Counted from the stretch's first letter, positions 25,976-34,523 are shown. The stretch is 64,000 nt of DNA from an uncultured Lachnospira sp. (GCA_910585095.1 CAJUBU010000002.1:18053-82052), one strand, 5' to 3'. Notes: generated from the letters alone by a model not told the origin. Program-made: numbers and translations.

Positions 25976-26518
25976 TTATTTCTTACCAGTCTTACCAACT
26001 TTACGTCTAATAACCTCATCAGCATACTTGATACCTTTGCCCTTGTAAGGCTCTGGAGCTCTCTTTGCTCTGATTTCAGCTGCGTACTGGCCAACTTTTT
26101 CTTTATTAATACCCTTCACTATAATGATGTTTTGACCATCAAGCACTGTCTCAATGCCTTCTGGGTCTTCCATCTCAACTGGGTGAGAATATCCTAATGA
26201 TAAAACAAGCTTTTTGCCCTGTTTTTGGGCTCTATAACCAACACCATTAACTTCCAGTTTTTTCTCAAATCCTTCATTTACACCAATTACCATATTATTG
26301 ATAAGTGTTCTTGTCAAACCGTGTAATGACTTCATTTTCTTTAAATCGTTCGGTCTTGAAACAGTAATTTCAGACCCTTCCATTTTAATGTCCATCTCTG
26401 CAGGTAAAATTCTTTCAAGAGTTCCCTTAGGACCCTTTATAGTCACTTTATTATTTTCTGCTATATCAACTGTTACGCCTGCTGGTATAGCGATAGGCAT
26501 TCTTCCTATACGTGACAT
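25976..26518 (-). CDS. rplF: 50S ribosomal protein L6
   Basis: 180 residues: two L6 domains, beginning MSRIGRMPIAIPAGV and ending AKRAPEPYKGKGIKYADEVI. L6 lies near the GTPase centre and helix 97 of 23S rRNA. The gap to rpsH upstream is 144 bases and holds several hairpins. Confidence 0.97.
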   Translation of the reverse strand: MSRIGRMPIAIPAGVTVDIAENNKVTIKGPKGTLERILPAEMDIKMEGSEITVSRPNDLKKMKSLHGLTRTLINNMVIGVNEGFEKKLEVNGVGYRAQKQGKKLVLSLGYSHPVEMEDPEGIETVLDGQNIIIVKGINKEKVGQYAAEIRAKRAPEPYKGKGIKYADEVIRRKVGKTGKK

Positions 26519-26592
26519 GCCGCACCTCCTAATGATATTAACTGGTTTCTACCATTAATATATAATAATCTAAACTTGCACCTATCTTCAAC

Positions 26593-26660
26593 TTAAAAAT
26601 CTTTGATTTTTTTGATTGAAAAATGTAATTTTTCTGATTGAAAATCTTTGATTTTCAATC
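26593..26660 (-). other. three tandem small hairpins after rpsH
   Basis: Directly behind the rpsH stop (minus strand) lie GATTGAAAATC/GATTTTCAATC (perfect 11 bp, 3-base loop, 26636-26660), then GAAAAAT/ATTTTTC with a 3-base loop, then AAAATC/GATTTT with a 3-base loop. They share the AAATCtttGATTT core, so they may be duplications of one hairpin. No strong U-run follows. Confidence 0.55.
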
Positions 26661-26662
26661 TA

Positions 26663-27058
26663 TTACCAAATAAACGCAAGTACTTCTCCACCAACGCCCA
26701 TTTTTCTAGCTTCTTTATCTGTAACTACGCCTTGATTTGTAGAAATAATTGCTATGCCAAGACCGCCAAGAACCTTAGGCAGTTCTTCTCTACTTGCATA
26801 TACTCTAAGACCTGGCTTAGAGATTCTCTGAAGACCAGAGATTATTTTTTCATTCTTATCCTTGCCATACTTTAATGTGATATGGATATCCTTGAAATTA
26901 CCGTTATCTACAAGGTCATATGCCTTAATATATCCCTCATCTAAAAGAATCTTCGCGATAGACAACTTCATCTTTGATGATGGCACATCAACAGTATCAT
27001 GCTTTGCTGTATTAGCATTACGGATTCTTGTAAGCATATCTGCAATTGGATCTGTCAT
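26663..27058 (-). CDS. rpsH: 30S ribosomal protein S8
   Basis: 131 residues. MTDPIADMLTRIRNAN and the C-terminal GIAIISTNQGVVTDKEARK are diagnostic. S8 binds helix 21 of 16S rRNA and is the spc operon repressor in E. coli; whether that holds here is unknown. Gap to rpsN about 100 bases. Confidence 0.97.
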   Translation of the reverse strand: MTDPIADMLTRIRNANTAKHDTVDVPSSKMKLSIAKILLDEGYIKAYDLVDNGNFKDIHITLKYGKDKNEKIISGLQRISKPGLRVYASREELPKVLGGLGIAIISTNQGVVTDKEARKMGVGGEVLAFIW

Positions 27059-27159
27059 TGTAAATTCCTCCTTAATTAATTAACAGGTTTCCCAAAATGG
27101 GACTTGTGCTAATAAAAGTCTGTAACTGCTCTATCAGATACAATATTTTGTGTAAATGC

Positions 27160-27345
27160 TTACCAAGAAGCCTTTTTTACACCTGGAATCTGACCCTTAT
27201 AAGCTAATTCACGAAAGCAAATTCTACAAATCCCATATTTTCTTAAAACAGAATGTGGTCTGCCACAGATTGTACAACGAGTATACGCTCTTGTAGAAAA
27301 CTTTGGTTTTCTTTGCTGCTTAATCTTCATTGAAGTTTTAGCCAT
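27160..27345 (-). CDS. rpsZ: 30S ribosomal protein S14, zinc-binding type Z
   Basis: 61 residues from ATG 27345 (AAGGG upstream); the frame extends 15 codons further without a ribosome binding site. Two CxxC pairs (CTICGRPH and GICRICF) form the zinc ribbon of the short, type Z S14. The length of 61 residues is exact for the family. Confidence 0.96.
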   Translation of the reverse strand: MAKTSMKIKQQRKPKFSTRAYTRCTICGRPHSVLRKYGICRICFRELAYKGQIPGVKKASW

Positions 27346-27484
27346 TATACCCTTGCTACTAAACATATACCAATATATATTTAAAATCATAAATATATAT
27401 CAACATACAATATATGTTTGGTGATTTATATATACCTCACCGAAGTAGCTTCTCCTTTCTTCATATTATCAATTTGTTTTGCTC

Positions 27485-28030
27485 TCACTTGCTATTTTTA
27501 AATGGCATGTTAAAGAATCTTAACAACTCACGAGCTTCCTCGTCTGTCTTTGCAGTTGTTGTTATAATTACATCCATACCTCTGATTTTATCAATCTTAT
27601 CATACTCAATTTCTGGGAAAATAAGTTGTTCTTTAATACCTAGAGCATAATTGCCTCTGCCATCAAATGAATCAGGACTTACACCTCTAAAGTCACGCAC
27701 TCTTGGAAGTGCAAGATTTACAAGTCTGTCAAGAAACTCATACATCTTCTCTCCACGAAGAGTAACCTTACAACCGATTGGCATACCTTCTCTTAACTTG
27801 AAGTTAGCAATTGAATTCTTTGCTCTTGTAAGAACTGCCTTTTGTCCTGAAATAATTTCAAGGTCTTTCACCGCTGCGTCAAGAAGCTTTGAATTTTCTT
27901 TTGCTTCGCCAACGCCCATATTAATGACAATTTTATCAATTTTAGGAACCATCATAGGATTCTTATAACCAAACTTTTCTGTCATCTTCTTCGTTATCTC
28001 ATTATCGTATAAATCTCTAAGTCTACTCAA
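27485..28030 (-). CDS. rplE: 50S ribosomal protein L5
   Basis: 181 residues. NPMMVPKIDKIVINMGVGEA and GVSPDSFDGRGNYALGIKEQ identify L5, which binds 5S rRNA and the P-site tRNA. The start is TTG 28030 with AAGGAGG 9 bases upstream; no ATG precedes the conserved region. Confidence 0.97.
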   Translation of the reverse strand: MSRLRDLYDNEITKKMTEKFGYKNPMMVPKIDKIVINMGVGEAKENSKLLDAAVKDLEIISGQKAVLTRAKNSIANFKLREGMPIGCKVTLRGEKMYEFLDRLVNLALPRVRDFRGVSPDSFDGRGNYALGIKEQLIFPEIEYDKIDKIRGMDVIITTTAKTDEEARELLRFFNMPFKNSK

Positions 28031-28053
28031 TTTTAATTGCCTCCTTCCTATAA

Positions 28054-28365
28054 TTAGTTAATCACTTCGCCTGTTGCCTTAGCAATACGAACTTTCTTAC
28101 CATCTTTAAATTCATAGCCAATCTTTGTTGTTTTACCTTTAATAACATACATAATGTTAGAAATATCAATTGGCGCTTCATGGTGGAGAATTCCACCCTG
28201 CTGATTCGTTGCGCTTGGTTTCGCATGTTTTGTCACCATGTTTACACCCTCAACTATTGCTGTATGCTTTTTAGCGTTGATAGACAATACTTTGCCTTCT
28301 TTGCCCTTGTCTCTACCTGCGATAACCTTAACTGTATCGCCCTTCTTTATCCTTACAGCGGACAT
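28054..28365 (-). CDS. rplX: 50S ribosomal protein L24
   Basis: 103 residues with an N-terminal KOW motif (IKKGDTVKVIAGRDKGKEGK). L24 is an early assembly protein at the tunnel exit. It lies 12 bases after rplN. Confidence 0.97.
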   Translation of the reverse strand: MSAVRIKKGDTVKVIAGRDKGKEGKVLSINAKKHTAIVEGVNMVTKHAKPSATNQQGGILHHEAPIDISNIMYVIKGKTTKIGYEFKDGKKVRIAKATGEVIN

Positions 28366-28377
28366 TGTGGCACCTCC

Positions 28378-28746
28378 TTATAATACTTCTGGAGCTAAGG
28401 ATACAATCTTCATAAATTTCTTGTCTCTTAACTCTCTTGCTACTGGTCCAAATATACGAGTTCCTCTAGGTGTTTGGTCATCCTTAATTATTACAGCAGC
28501 ATTTTCATCAAATTTAATATATGAACCGTCCTTACGACGTACACCTTTCACAGAACGAACAACAACAGCTTTGACAACATCGCCTTTTTTAACAACGCCG
28601 CCTGGTGTTGCTTCTTTGACAGAAGCTACAATAATATCGCCAATGTTCGCATATCTTCTTGTAGAGCCGCCCATAACTCTGATACAAAGAATTTCTTTAG
28701 CACCTGTGTTATCAGCAACCTTAAGTCTGGTTTCCTGTTGTACCAT
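28378..28746 (-). CDS. rplN: 50S ribosomal protein L14
   Basis: 122 residues, the exact usual length. MVQQETRLKVADNTGAKEIL and GTRIFGPVARELRDKKFMKI are diagnostic. L14 contacts 16S rRNA in bridges B5/B8 and binds RsfS. Confidence 0.98.
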   Translation of the reverse strand: MVQQETRLKVADNTGAKEILCIRVMGGSTRRYANIGDIIVASVKEATPGGVVKKGDVVKAVVVRSVKGVRRKDGSYIKFDENAAVIIKDDQTPRGTRIFGPVARELRDKKFMKIVSLAPEVL

Positions 28747-28771
28747 AATATTACCCCTTTCAGTATAATTA

Positions 28772-29029
28772 TTATTTAGCTCTACTAATAATCTCTACTA
28801 ATCTCCATCTTTTCTCTTTAGAGAGTGGTCTTGTTTCCATTACCCTAACGGTATCACCAATTAAACATTCATTATTCTCGTCATGTGCTTTCAACTTATA
28901 TGTTCTTTTAACAATCTTGTTGTAAAGTGGATGCTTTACATTATCCTCTACTGCAACAACGATTGTCTTATTCATCTTATTGCTTACGACTCTGCCTGTA
29001 CGAGTTTTTCTAAGATTTCTCTCTTCCAC
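28772..29029 (-). CDS. rpsQ: 30S ribosomal protein S17
   Basis: 85 residues. RKTRTGRVVSNKMNKTIVVA and GDTVRVMETRPLSKEKRWRL identify S17, a primary 16S rRNA binder. The start is GTG 29029 with AGGAG about 8 bases upstream. Confidence 0.97.
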   Translation of the reverse strand: MEERNLRKTRTGRVVSNKMNKTIVVAVEDNVKHPLYNKIVKRTYKLKAHDENNECLIGDTVRVMETRPLSKEKRWRLVEIISRAK

Positions 29030-29069
29030 AGTTCGCTCTCCTTTCTAGGAATCAATCTCTATCAATAAA

Positions 29070-29270
29070 TTACGCATTTTTTTCTACCATCACGGTTTTA
29101 ATTCTAGCAATATTCTTTCTAACTTCCTTAATTCTGCTAGTATTATCCAACTGATTTGTTGCGTTTTGGAATCTCAAATTAAAAAGTTCCTTCTTAGCAG
29201 CTACTAATTCATCATTTAACTCTGTAGCTGATTTTGCTCTTAAATCTTCTACATATTTATTAATTTTCAC
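29070..29270 (-). CDS. rpmC: 50S ribosomal protein L29
   Basis: 66 residues from GTG 29270 (VKINKYVEDLRAKSATELND). I prefer this start to a GTG 9 bases earlier, which would sit on the ribosome binding site AAGGCGGTGAT. The gene overlaps the rplP stop by 11 bases. L29 lies at the tunnel exit and helps SRP binding. Confidence 0.95.
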   Translation of the reverse strand: MKINKYVEDLRAKSATELNDELVAAKKELFNLRFQNATNQLDNTSRIKEVRKNIARIKTVMVEKNA

Positions 29271-29697
29271 TGTTATCACCGCCTTCTAAGTCTGCACGTG
29301 AAACAACCTTACACTTACAAGGAAGCTTGTGTGTTGCAAGACGCAACGCTTCTCTAGCTGTCTCTTCAGCAACGCCTGAAATCTCAAACATTACACGTCC
29401 AGGTTTTACTACTGCTACCCAGCACTCCAAGTTACCTTTACCTTTACCCATACGAACACCAATAGGCTTTCCTGTTACTGGCTTATCTGGGAAAATCTTA
29501 ATATATACTTTACCACCACGCTTGATATAACGTGTCATAGCAATACGGGCAGCTTCTATCTGATTGGATTTAATCCAGCATGGTTCTGTTGCAACAATAC
29601 CATATTCTCCATTAGTAATCTTGTTGCCTCTTGTTGCCTTACCAGCCATAGAACCACGAAATTGTCTACGATATTTCACTCTTTTAGGTAGTAACAT
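29260..29697 (-). CDS. rplP: 50S ribosomal protein L16
   Basis: 145 residues. MLLPKRVKYRRQFRGSMAGK and GKGKGNLECWVAVVKPGRVM are diagnostic; L16 is needed for the A-site region of the 50S. The start codon overlaps the rpsC stop. Confidence 0.98.
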   Translation of the reverse strand: MLLPKRVKYRRQFRGSMAGKATRGNKITNGEYGIVATEPCWIKSNQIEAARIAMTRYIKRGGKVYIKIFPDKPVTGKPIGVRMGKGKGNLECWVAVVKPGRVMFEISGVAEETAREALRLATHKLPCKCKVVSRADLEGGDNSEN

Positions 29698-30365
29698 TAT
29701 TGTTCGCTCCCTTCCTTATTCGCATTTGCTTTTTTAGCTGGAAGTACCTCTCCTTCATAAATCCAAACCTTTACGCCAACTTTTCCATATGTTGTATTTG
29801 CTTCTGCAAATCCATACTCAATGTCAGCACGAAGTGTTTGAAGTGGAATTGTACCTTCACTATAGAACTCTGTACGAGCCATATCAGCGCCACCAAGACG
29901 ACCTGAACAAGATGTCTTAATACCCTTTGCACCCTGCTTCATTGTTCTTCCCATACAAGACTTCATAGCTCTTCTAAATGAGATACGATTCTCTAACTGC
30001 TGTGCAATATTTTCTGCAACAAGCTGAGCATCCTTATCTGGTCTTTTAATCTCTTTAATATCAATGCTTAATTTCTTAGCTGAAGTAAGTTTTTCAACTT
30101 GTTTCTTAAGACTTTCTATCTCAGCACCGCCCTTGCCAATAACAACGCCTGGCTTTGCTGTATGAATAATAATTTTTAATCTATCTGAAGCTCTCTCTGT
30201 TTCAATCTTAGAAATTCCTGCTGCATAAAGCTTTTTCTTGAGAAATTTTCTAATATTATAATCTTCTAAAAGGTTGTCAGCGAATGTCTCTTCTGCGTAC
30301 CACTTTGAATCCCAATCTTTGATAACGCCGACTCTTAAACCATGAGGATTAACTTTCTGTCCCAT
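29697..30365 (-). CDS. rpsC: 30S ribosomal protein S3
   Basis: 222 residues. MGQKVNPHGLRVGVIKDWDS, the KH domain motif VVIGKGGAEIESL and the C-terminal DIEYGFAEANTTYGKVGVKV are diagnostic. S3 forms part of the mRNA entry channel. Confidence 0.98.
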   Translation of the reverse strand: MGQKVNPHGLRVGVIKDWDSKWYAEETFADNLLEDYNIRKFLKKKLYAAGISKIETERASDRLKIIIHTAKPGVVIGKGGAEIESLKKQVEKLTSAKKLSIDIKEIKRPDKDAQLVAENIAQQLENRISFRRAMKSCMGRTMKQGAKGIKTSCSGRLGGADMARTEFYSEGTIPLQTLRADIEYGFAEANTTYGKVGVKVWIYEGEVLPAKKANANKEGSEQ

Positions 30366-30391
30366 TTGAATCTCCTTTCTATTTTTAAGCC

Positions 30392-30422
30392 TTCCGGCAG
30401 GCGCTTTAAAGCGCGTCCGGAA
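30392..30422 (-). other. GC-rich intercistronic hairpin between rplV and rpsC
   Basis: TTCCGG (30392-30397) and CCGGAA (30417-30422) close a stem with an inner self-complementary GCGCTTTAAAGCGC. It begins one base after the rplV stop. No U-run follows on the minus strand, so an mRNA processing or stabilising element is more likely than a terminator. Confidence 0.55.
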
Positions 30423-30809
30423 TTATCTCTCGTTGAGTATTACTGTGATATGACTCATTCTCTTCTCAATTCTGTAAGCTCTACCCTGCGCTCTTGGCTT
30501 AACTCTCTTCATTGTAGGACCCTTGTTTGCATAACATTCTTCAATATATAACTTGTCAGGGTCCATGCCATTATTGTTTTCAGCATTGGCAACTGCTGAC
30601 TTAATTAACTTTTCTATAAGTGTTGAAGCATATCTTGGATTGTACATAACAATACCCAACGCTTCCTGTACGCTTTTACCCCTAATTGCATCCAGAACAA
30701 AACAAGCCTTTTGAACGGATACCCTAGCGTATGATAACTTTGCGCTTGGTCTCGTATCTTTAATGGCGTTTCTCTCTCTCTTTATCTGGGATCTATGTCC
30801 TTTAGCCAT
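30423..30809 (-). CDS. rplV: 50S ribosomal protein L22
   Basis: 128 residues. PSAKLSYARVSVQKACFVLD and the tunnel-lining hairpin region (GPTMKRVKPRAQGRAYRIEK) are typical. Mutations of this loop give macrolide resistance in other species; the loop is complete here. Confidence 0.97.
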   Translation of the reverse strand: MAKGHRSQIKRERNAIKDTRPSAKLSYARVSVQKACFVLDAIRGKSVQEALGIVMYNPRYASTLIEKLIKSAVANAENNNGMDPDKLYIEECYANKGPTMKRVKPRAQGRAYRIEKRMSHITVILNER

Positions 30810-30855
30810 GATTAAAGCCTCCTTTCAATTAACGGATATTTTAATGAAATTTATA

Positions 30856-31131
30856 TTATCTGCTCTTCTTTTCGTCCTTACCATGTCCTCTGTAAGTTCT
30901 TGTTGCAACGAACTCACCAAGCTTATGACCAACCATATCTTCTGTTACATATACTGGAACATGTTTTCTACCATCGTGAACTGCGATTGTATGTCCAACG
31001 AATGATGGAAATATTGTTGAACGACGTGACCATGTTTTAATTACTTGCTTATCATTTGATGCGTTCATTGCATCAATTTTCTTGAGTAAGCTCTCGTCTG
31101 CAAATGGTCCTTTTTTAAGTGAACGAGCCAT
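30856..31131 (-). CDS. rpsS: 30S ribosomal protein S19
   Basis: 91 residues. MARSLKKGPFADESLLKKID and FVGHTIAVHDGRKHVPVYVT are diagnostic of S19 in the 30S head. It lies 37 bases after rplB and 46 bases before rplV. Confidence 0.98.
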   Translation of the reverse strand: MARSLKKGPFADESLLKKIDAMNASNDKQVIKTWSRRSTIFPSFVGHTIAVHDGRKHVPVYVTEDMVGHKLGEFVATRTYRGHGKDEKKSR

Positions 31132-31168
31132 AGGTTCAAACCTCCTTATAATACTGTTTATTTACAAA

Positions 31169-32011
31169 TTATTTTATAGCTTTGCCATCTCTTCTTCTAA
31201 TAATCAACTTGTTAGACTGCTTTTTCTTCTTACGAGTCTTAAGACCCATAGCAGGCTTGCCCCAAGGAGTCATTGGAGATGGACGACCAACTGGCGCTCT
31301 ACCTTCACCACCACCATGTGGATGGTCATTAGGGTTCATAACGGAACCACGAACAGTAGGTCTGATACCCATATGTCTCTTACGTCCTGCCTTACCGATA
31401 TTAATAAGGCTGTGGTCTCCATTGCCTACAACACCGATTGTTGCTCGGCATATTACTGGAACCATTCTCATTTCACCTGAAGGAAGTCGAAGTGTAGCAT
31501 ATTTACCTTCCTTAGCCATTAACTGAGCGGAATTACCAGCTGAACGAACAAGTTGTCCGCCTTTGCCTGGATACAATTCAATATTATGAATCTGTGTACC
31601 TACTGGAATTTCTGAAAGAGGCAGGCAATTGCCAACCTTTACTTCAGCTTTGGCACCATTTTGTACTATCATGCCATCAGTTAATCCCTGTGGTGCAAGA
31701 ATATATGATTTTTCACCATCTACATAACAAATCAATGCGATATTAGCTGTTCTGTTTGGGTCATATTCAACACCGATAACCTTTGCAGGAACATCATCTT
31801 TATTTCTCTTAAAATCTATAATTCTATATTTTTGTCTGTTTCCACCGCCATGATGTCTAACTGTGATTTTACCCTGATTATTACGTCCTGCATTCTTTTT
31901 CTTTGATGCAAGTAAAGACTTCTCAGGAGTTGTCTTTGTAATTTCAGAGAAATCAGAACCAGTCATGTTTCTTCTGGAAGGTGTATATGGGTTATATGTC
32001 TTAATTCCCAT
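31169..32011 (-). CDS. rplB: 50S ribosomal protein L2
   Basis: 280 residues from ATG 32011 (AAAGGAG 8 bases upstream). MGIKTYNPYTPSRRNMTGSD, the conserved HHGGGNRQKYRIIDF and the C-terminal NPNDHPHGGGEGRAPVGR are diagnostic of L2, which is essential for subunit joining and peptidyl transfer. Confidence 0.98.
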   Translation of the reverse strand: MGIKTYNPYTPSRRNMTGSDFSEITKTTPEKSLLASKKKNAGRNNQGKITVRHHGGGNRQKYRIIDFKRNKDDVPAKVIGVEYDPNRTANIALICYVDGEKSYILAPQGLTDGMIVQNGAKAEVKVGNCLPLSEIPVGTQIHNIELYPGKGGQLVRSAGNSAQLMAKEGKYATLRLPSGEMRMVPVICRATIGVVGNGDHSLINIGKAGRKRHMGIRPTVRGSVMNPNDHPHGGGEGRAPVGRPSPMTPWGKPAMGLKTRKKKKQSNKLIIRRRDGKAIK

Positions 32012-32109
32012 TATATTCTCTCCTTTCAAGTTGTGTAATATTGTTCTCTACACTTTACATACAAGACAAATTCTTGTATTTTTTATATTATAAGAAATAT
32101 AATTTATCA

Positions 32110-32153
32110 GCAAGTTCATTTTATGAACTTGCAAGAGTTGCTGTGCAACTCTT
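32110..32153 (-). other. two back-to-back perfect triloop hairpins between rplW and rplB
   Basis: GCAAGTTCAT/ATGAACTTGC (32110-32119/32123-32132) and AAGAGTTGC/GCAACTCTT (32133-32141/32145-32153) abut directly. Each has a perfect stem and a 3-base loop. They lie in the 144-base gap upstream of the rplW stop region, between rplB and rplW. The T-run lies on the plus-strand side only. Confidence 0.6.
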
Positions 32154-32155
32154 TT

Positions 32156-32455
32156 TTATAGACCTTCAAAAATTTCTATATCTTTGCTGTCCTCTGTCAA
32201 TTGAACGATTGCTTTTTTTGTCTTAGCAGTAGTACCCTCTACTCTGCCTCTTCTCTTTTTCTTGCCTGCTCGATTCATTGTATTGACACTGGCAACCTTT
32301 GTGCCGTCAAACATCTTTTCAACAGCTTCTTTAATCATTATCTTATTAGCTTGTGTATGAACTAAAAAAGTATATTTTTTATTTGCCATATCAGCCATAG
32401 ACTTTTCTGTAATTACTGGCTTGAGGATTACATCAAAATACTGGATATTTGCCAT
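32156..32455 (-). CDS. rplW: 50S ribosomal protein L23
   Basis: 99 residues from ATG 32455, which overlaps the rplD stop (TAATG) and has GGAGG 10 bases upstream. MANIQYFDVILKPVITEKSM is typical. L23 is the docking site for trigger factor and SRP at the tunnel exit. Confidence 0.97.
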   Translation of the reverse strand: MANIQYFDVILKPVITEKSMADMANKKYTFLVHTQANKIMIKEAVEKMFDGTKVASVNTMNRAGKKKRRGRVEGTTAKTKKAIVQLTEDSKDIEIFEGL

Positions 32456-33075
32456 TACGCATACACCTCCTGAAGTTTTTCGATAGCAGCCTTTGTACAA
32501 ACCAATGTCTCATACTTCATAACGTCGTATGTGTTGATTCCATTAATAGGCAAAACTTTCACTGTAGGGATATTTCTTCCTGATAAAACTACATTTTTGT
32601 TATCGCCCTCAAGGACTACTAAAGCCTTTGTAACCTTTAAGTTATCCATAACCTTAACGAATTTCTTTGTCTTTGCTTCATCAAGATTAAAATTATCAAG
32701 AACTATAAGTTTCTTATCATTTACCTTTGATGTCAATGATGAGAAAAGAGCAATTCTCTTTTCCTTTTTATTCATCTTAAATGAATAATCTCTTGGCTTT
32801 GGTGCAAATACAACGCCGCCGCCTTTCCATTGTGGAGCTCTTATAGAACCTTGTCTTGCATGACCAGTTCCCTTTTGTCTCCAAGGTTTTCTTCCACCGC
32901 CAGAAACTTCTGAACGTGTCTTTGCGCTCTGTGTTCCCTGACGATTATTTGCAAGCTGATTCACTACTGCCATGTGTACAAGATGTTCATTAATCTCAAC
33001 ACCAAATATAGCATCATTTAATTCAACAGAACCAACTTCCTTGCCTTCAATATTGTAAACAGATACGTTTGCCAT
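32455..33075 (-). CDS. rplD: 50S ribosomal protein L4
   Basis: 206 residues. MANVSVYNIEGKEVGSVELN, then the conserved loop TRSEVSGGGRKPWRQKGTGH that extends into the exit tunnel. In E. coli L4 represses the S10 operon by binding its leader; a complex leader is present upstream of rpsJ here, but its ligand is unknown. Confidence 0.97.
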   Translation of the reverse strand: MANVSVYNIEGKEVGSVELNDAIFGVEINEHLVHMAVVNQLANNRQGTQSAKTRSEVSGGGRKPWRQKGTGHARQGSIRAPQWKGGGVVFAPKPRDYSFKMNKKEKRIALFSSLTSKVNDKKLIVLDNFNLDEAKTKKFVKVMDNLKVTKALVVLEGDNKNVVLSGRNIPTVKVLPINGINTYDVMKYETLVCTKAAIEKLQEVYA

Positions 33076-33103
33076 CTGTGTGGTCCTCCTTCCTTAGCAA
33101 AAA

Positions 33104-33739
33104 CTACTTTGCAGCTTTTACTGTTTCTTTCAGTGTCACTAATGATTTCTTAGGTCCAGGTACAGCGCCTTTTACTAAGATTACATTATTTTCAACATCA
33201 ACTCTTACTACTTCGAGATTCTGGATTGTGATTCTCTTAGAACCCATATGTCCAGGCATTCCTTTTCCTTTGAATACTCTACCAGGTGTTGTTGCTGATC
33301 CATTTGAACCCTGATGTCTGTGGAATTTAGAACCATGAGCCATAGGTCCTCTTGATTGGCCTAATCTCTTGATTGCGCCCTGAAAACCTTTACCCTTTGA
33401 AATAGCAGTTGCATCCACTTTATCGCCTGCTGCAAAGATATCAGCTTTAATTTCATCTTTAACTGAATACTCTGACGCATTCTCAAATTTGAATTCTCTT
33501 ACAAATCTCTTGTAAGGAACATCTGCCTTATCAAAATGTCCTTTAACAGGTTTGCTGACAAGCTTTTCTCTTATATCAGCAAAGCCTACCTGAACTGCTG
33601 CGTAACCGTCGTTTTCAACAGTCTTTACTTGTGTTACTACACAAGGTCCTGCCTGAAGAACAGTTACAGGTGTCAAAACACCATTTTCATTGAAGATTTG
33701 AGTCATTCCGACTTTTGTAGCTAAAATTGCCTTCTTCAT
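33104..33739 (-). CDS. rplC: 50S ribosomal protein L3
   Basis: 211 residues. MKKAILATKVGMTQIFNENG and the loop RGPMAHGSKFHRHQGSNGS that reaches the peptidyl transferase centre are diagnostic. The ATG is preceded by GGAGG. Confidence 0.98.
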   Translation of the reverse strand: MKKAILATKVGMTQIFNENGVLTPVTVLQAGPCVVTQVKTVENDGYAAVQVGFADIREKLVSKPVKGHFDKADVPYKRFVREFKFENASEYSVKDEIKADIFAAGDKVDATAISKGKGFQGAIKRLGQSRGPMAHGSKFHRHQGSNGSATTPGRVFKGKGMPGHMGSKRITIQNLEVVRVDVENNVILVKGAVPGPKKSLVTLKETVKAAK

Positions 33740-33960
33740 TGATTTTCCTCCTGTTTAATCTACAGCGGACAAGATGAATATGCCTCTTATAAATGAATGA
33801 AAGAAAAAATTTTCTTCAAACAATCATAATACATCTCACAGAGCATCTTGTCATCCTAGAACAGCTAATATAAGTGGAACCTGCACCACTGCCTGTTACT
33901 TCTATATTAAACCCTTAGGATTAATGCTTTAAAATAATGAAAAAAATACATGGGTAATGA
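33740..33960 (-). ncRNA. structured 220-base spacer between rpsJ and rplC
   Basis: A perfect 9-bp pairing GACAAGATG (33768-33776)/CATCTTGTC (33844-33852) encloses an A/T hairpin (33798-33820 region). Further upstream on the RNA there is an AGTGG/CCACT hairpin (about 33872-33890) inside an AACAG/CTGTT pair. The spacing is very long for this operon, and no ORF is present. It may be an internal leader controlling rplC onward, or a processing site. Confidence 0.4.
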
Positions 33961-34275
33961 TTAGTTCATCACCTTAAGATTGATAAACACACCAGCAGGC
34001 ATCTCCAACTTTGACAATGCATCTACTGTCTTTTGACTAGGTGTCAATACATCTATAAGTCTCTTGTGTGTTCTCTGTTCAAACTGTTCTCTTGAATCCT
34101 TATACTTGTGAACAGCTCTAAGAATAGTAACTACTTCCTTCTTTGTTGGAAGAGGTACTGGACCGCTCACCTGCGCTCCTGTCTTCTTAACAGTTTCAAT
34201 AATTTTTTTAGCTGACTGATCAATTAATTGATGGTCATATGCTTTCAGTGTAATTCTGATTACCTGATTTGCCAT
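33961..34275 (-). CDS. rpsJ: 30S ribosomal protein S10
   Basis: 104 residues. IRITLKAYDHQLIDQSAKKI and the loop GPVPLPTKKEVVTILRAVHK are diagnostic; S10 is also the antitermination factor NusE. First gene of the large ribosomal operon, behind a strong promoter and a structured leader. The ribosome binding site is AAAGGAGG. Confidence 0.98.
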   Translation of the reverse strand: MANQVIRITLKAYDHQLIDQSAKKIIETVKKTGAQVSGPVPLPTKKEVVTILRAVHKYKDSREQFEQRTHKRLIDVLTPSQKTVDALSKLEMPAGVFINLKVMN

Positions 34276-34517
34276 AAAAAAAGTCGCCTCCTTTTCGCAC
34301 TTTTACCTTAAGTACGACAAGCGGTGACTGTACACACTCCCGTGTGTATCGAAAATTCTCGACATACCTACACACGTTTTTCTGCTTTATTTACAGATTC
34401 TTTTGGTACAGTGACTTGTCGCCAGTTTATTAGCCGTTATCCGGCCTTGACATTCGCTCCACGGAAAACCTGCTTTTAGCAGCAACCTCACGCTTCATAG
34501 CTATCAATGTCACAGCA
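34276..34517 (-). ncRNA. S10 operon 5' leader with alternative structures
   Basis: About 240 transcribed, untranslated bases. On the minus strand a 5' domain is closed by TGACATT/AATGTCA, with an inner CTGCT/AGCAG hairpin. A second domain is closed by CGACAAG/CTTGTCG and CTGTAC/GTACAG (34415-34421 with 34315-34321, and 34406-34411 with 34328-34333). Inside it ACACAC can pair with either of two GTGTGT segments, giving mutually exclusive hairpins. This fits an r-protein or attenuation leader; the ligand is not known from the sequence. Confidence 0.65.
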
Positions 34518-34523
34518 AGGGAT

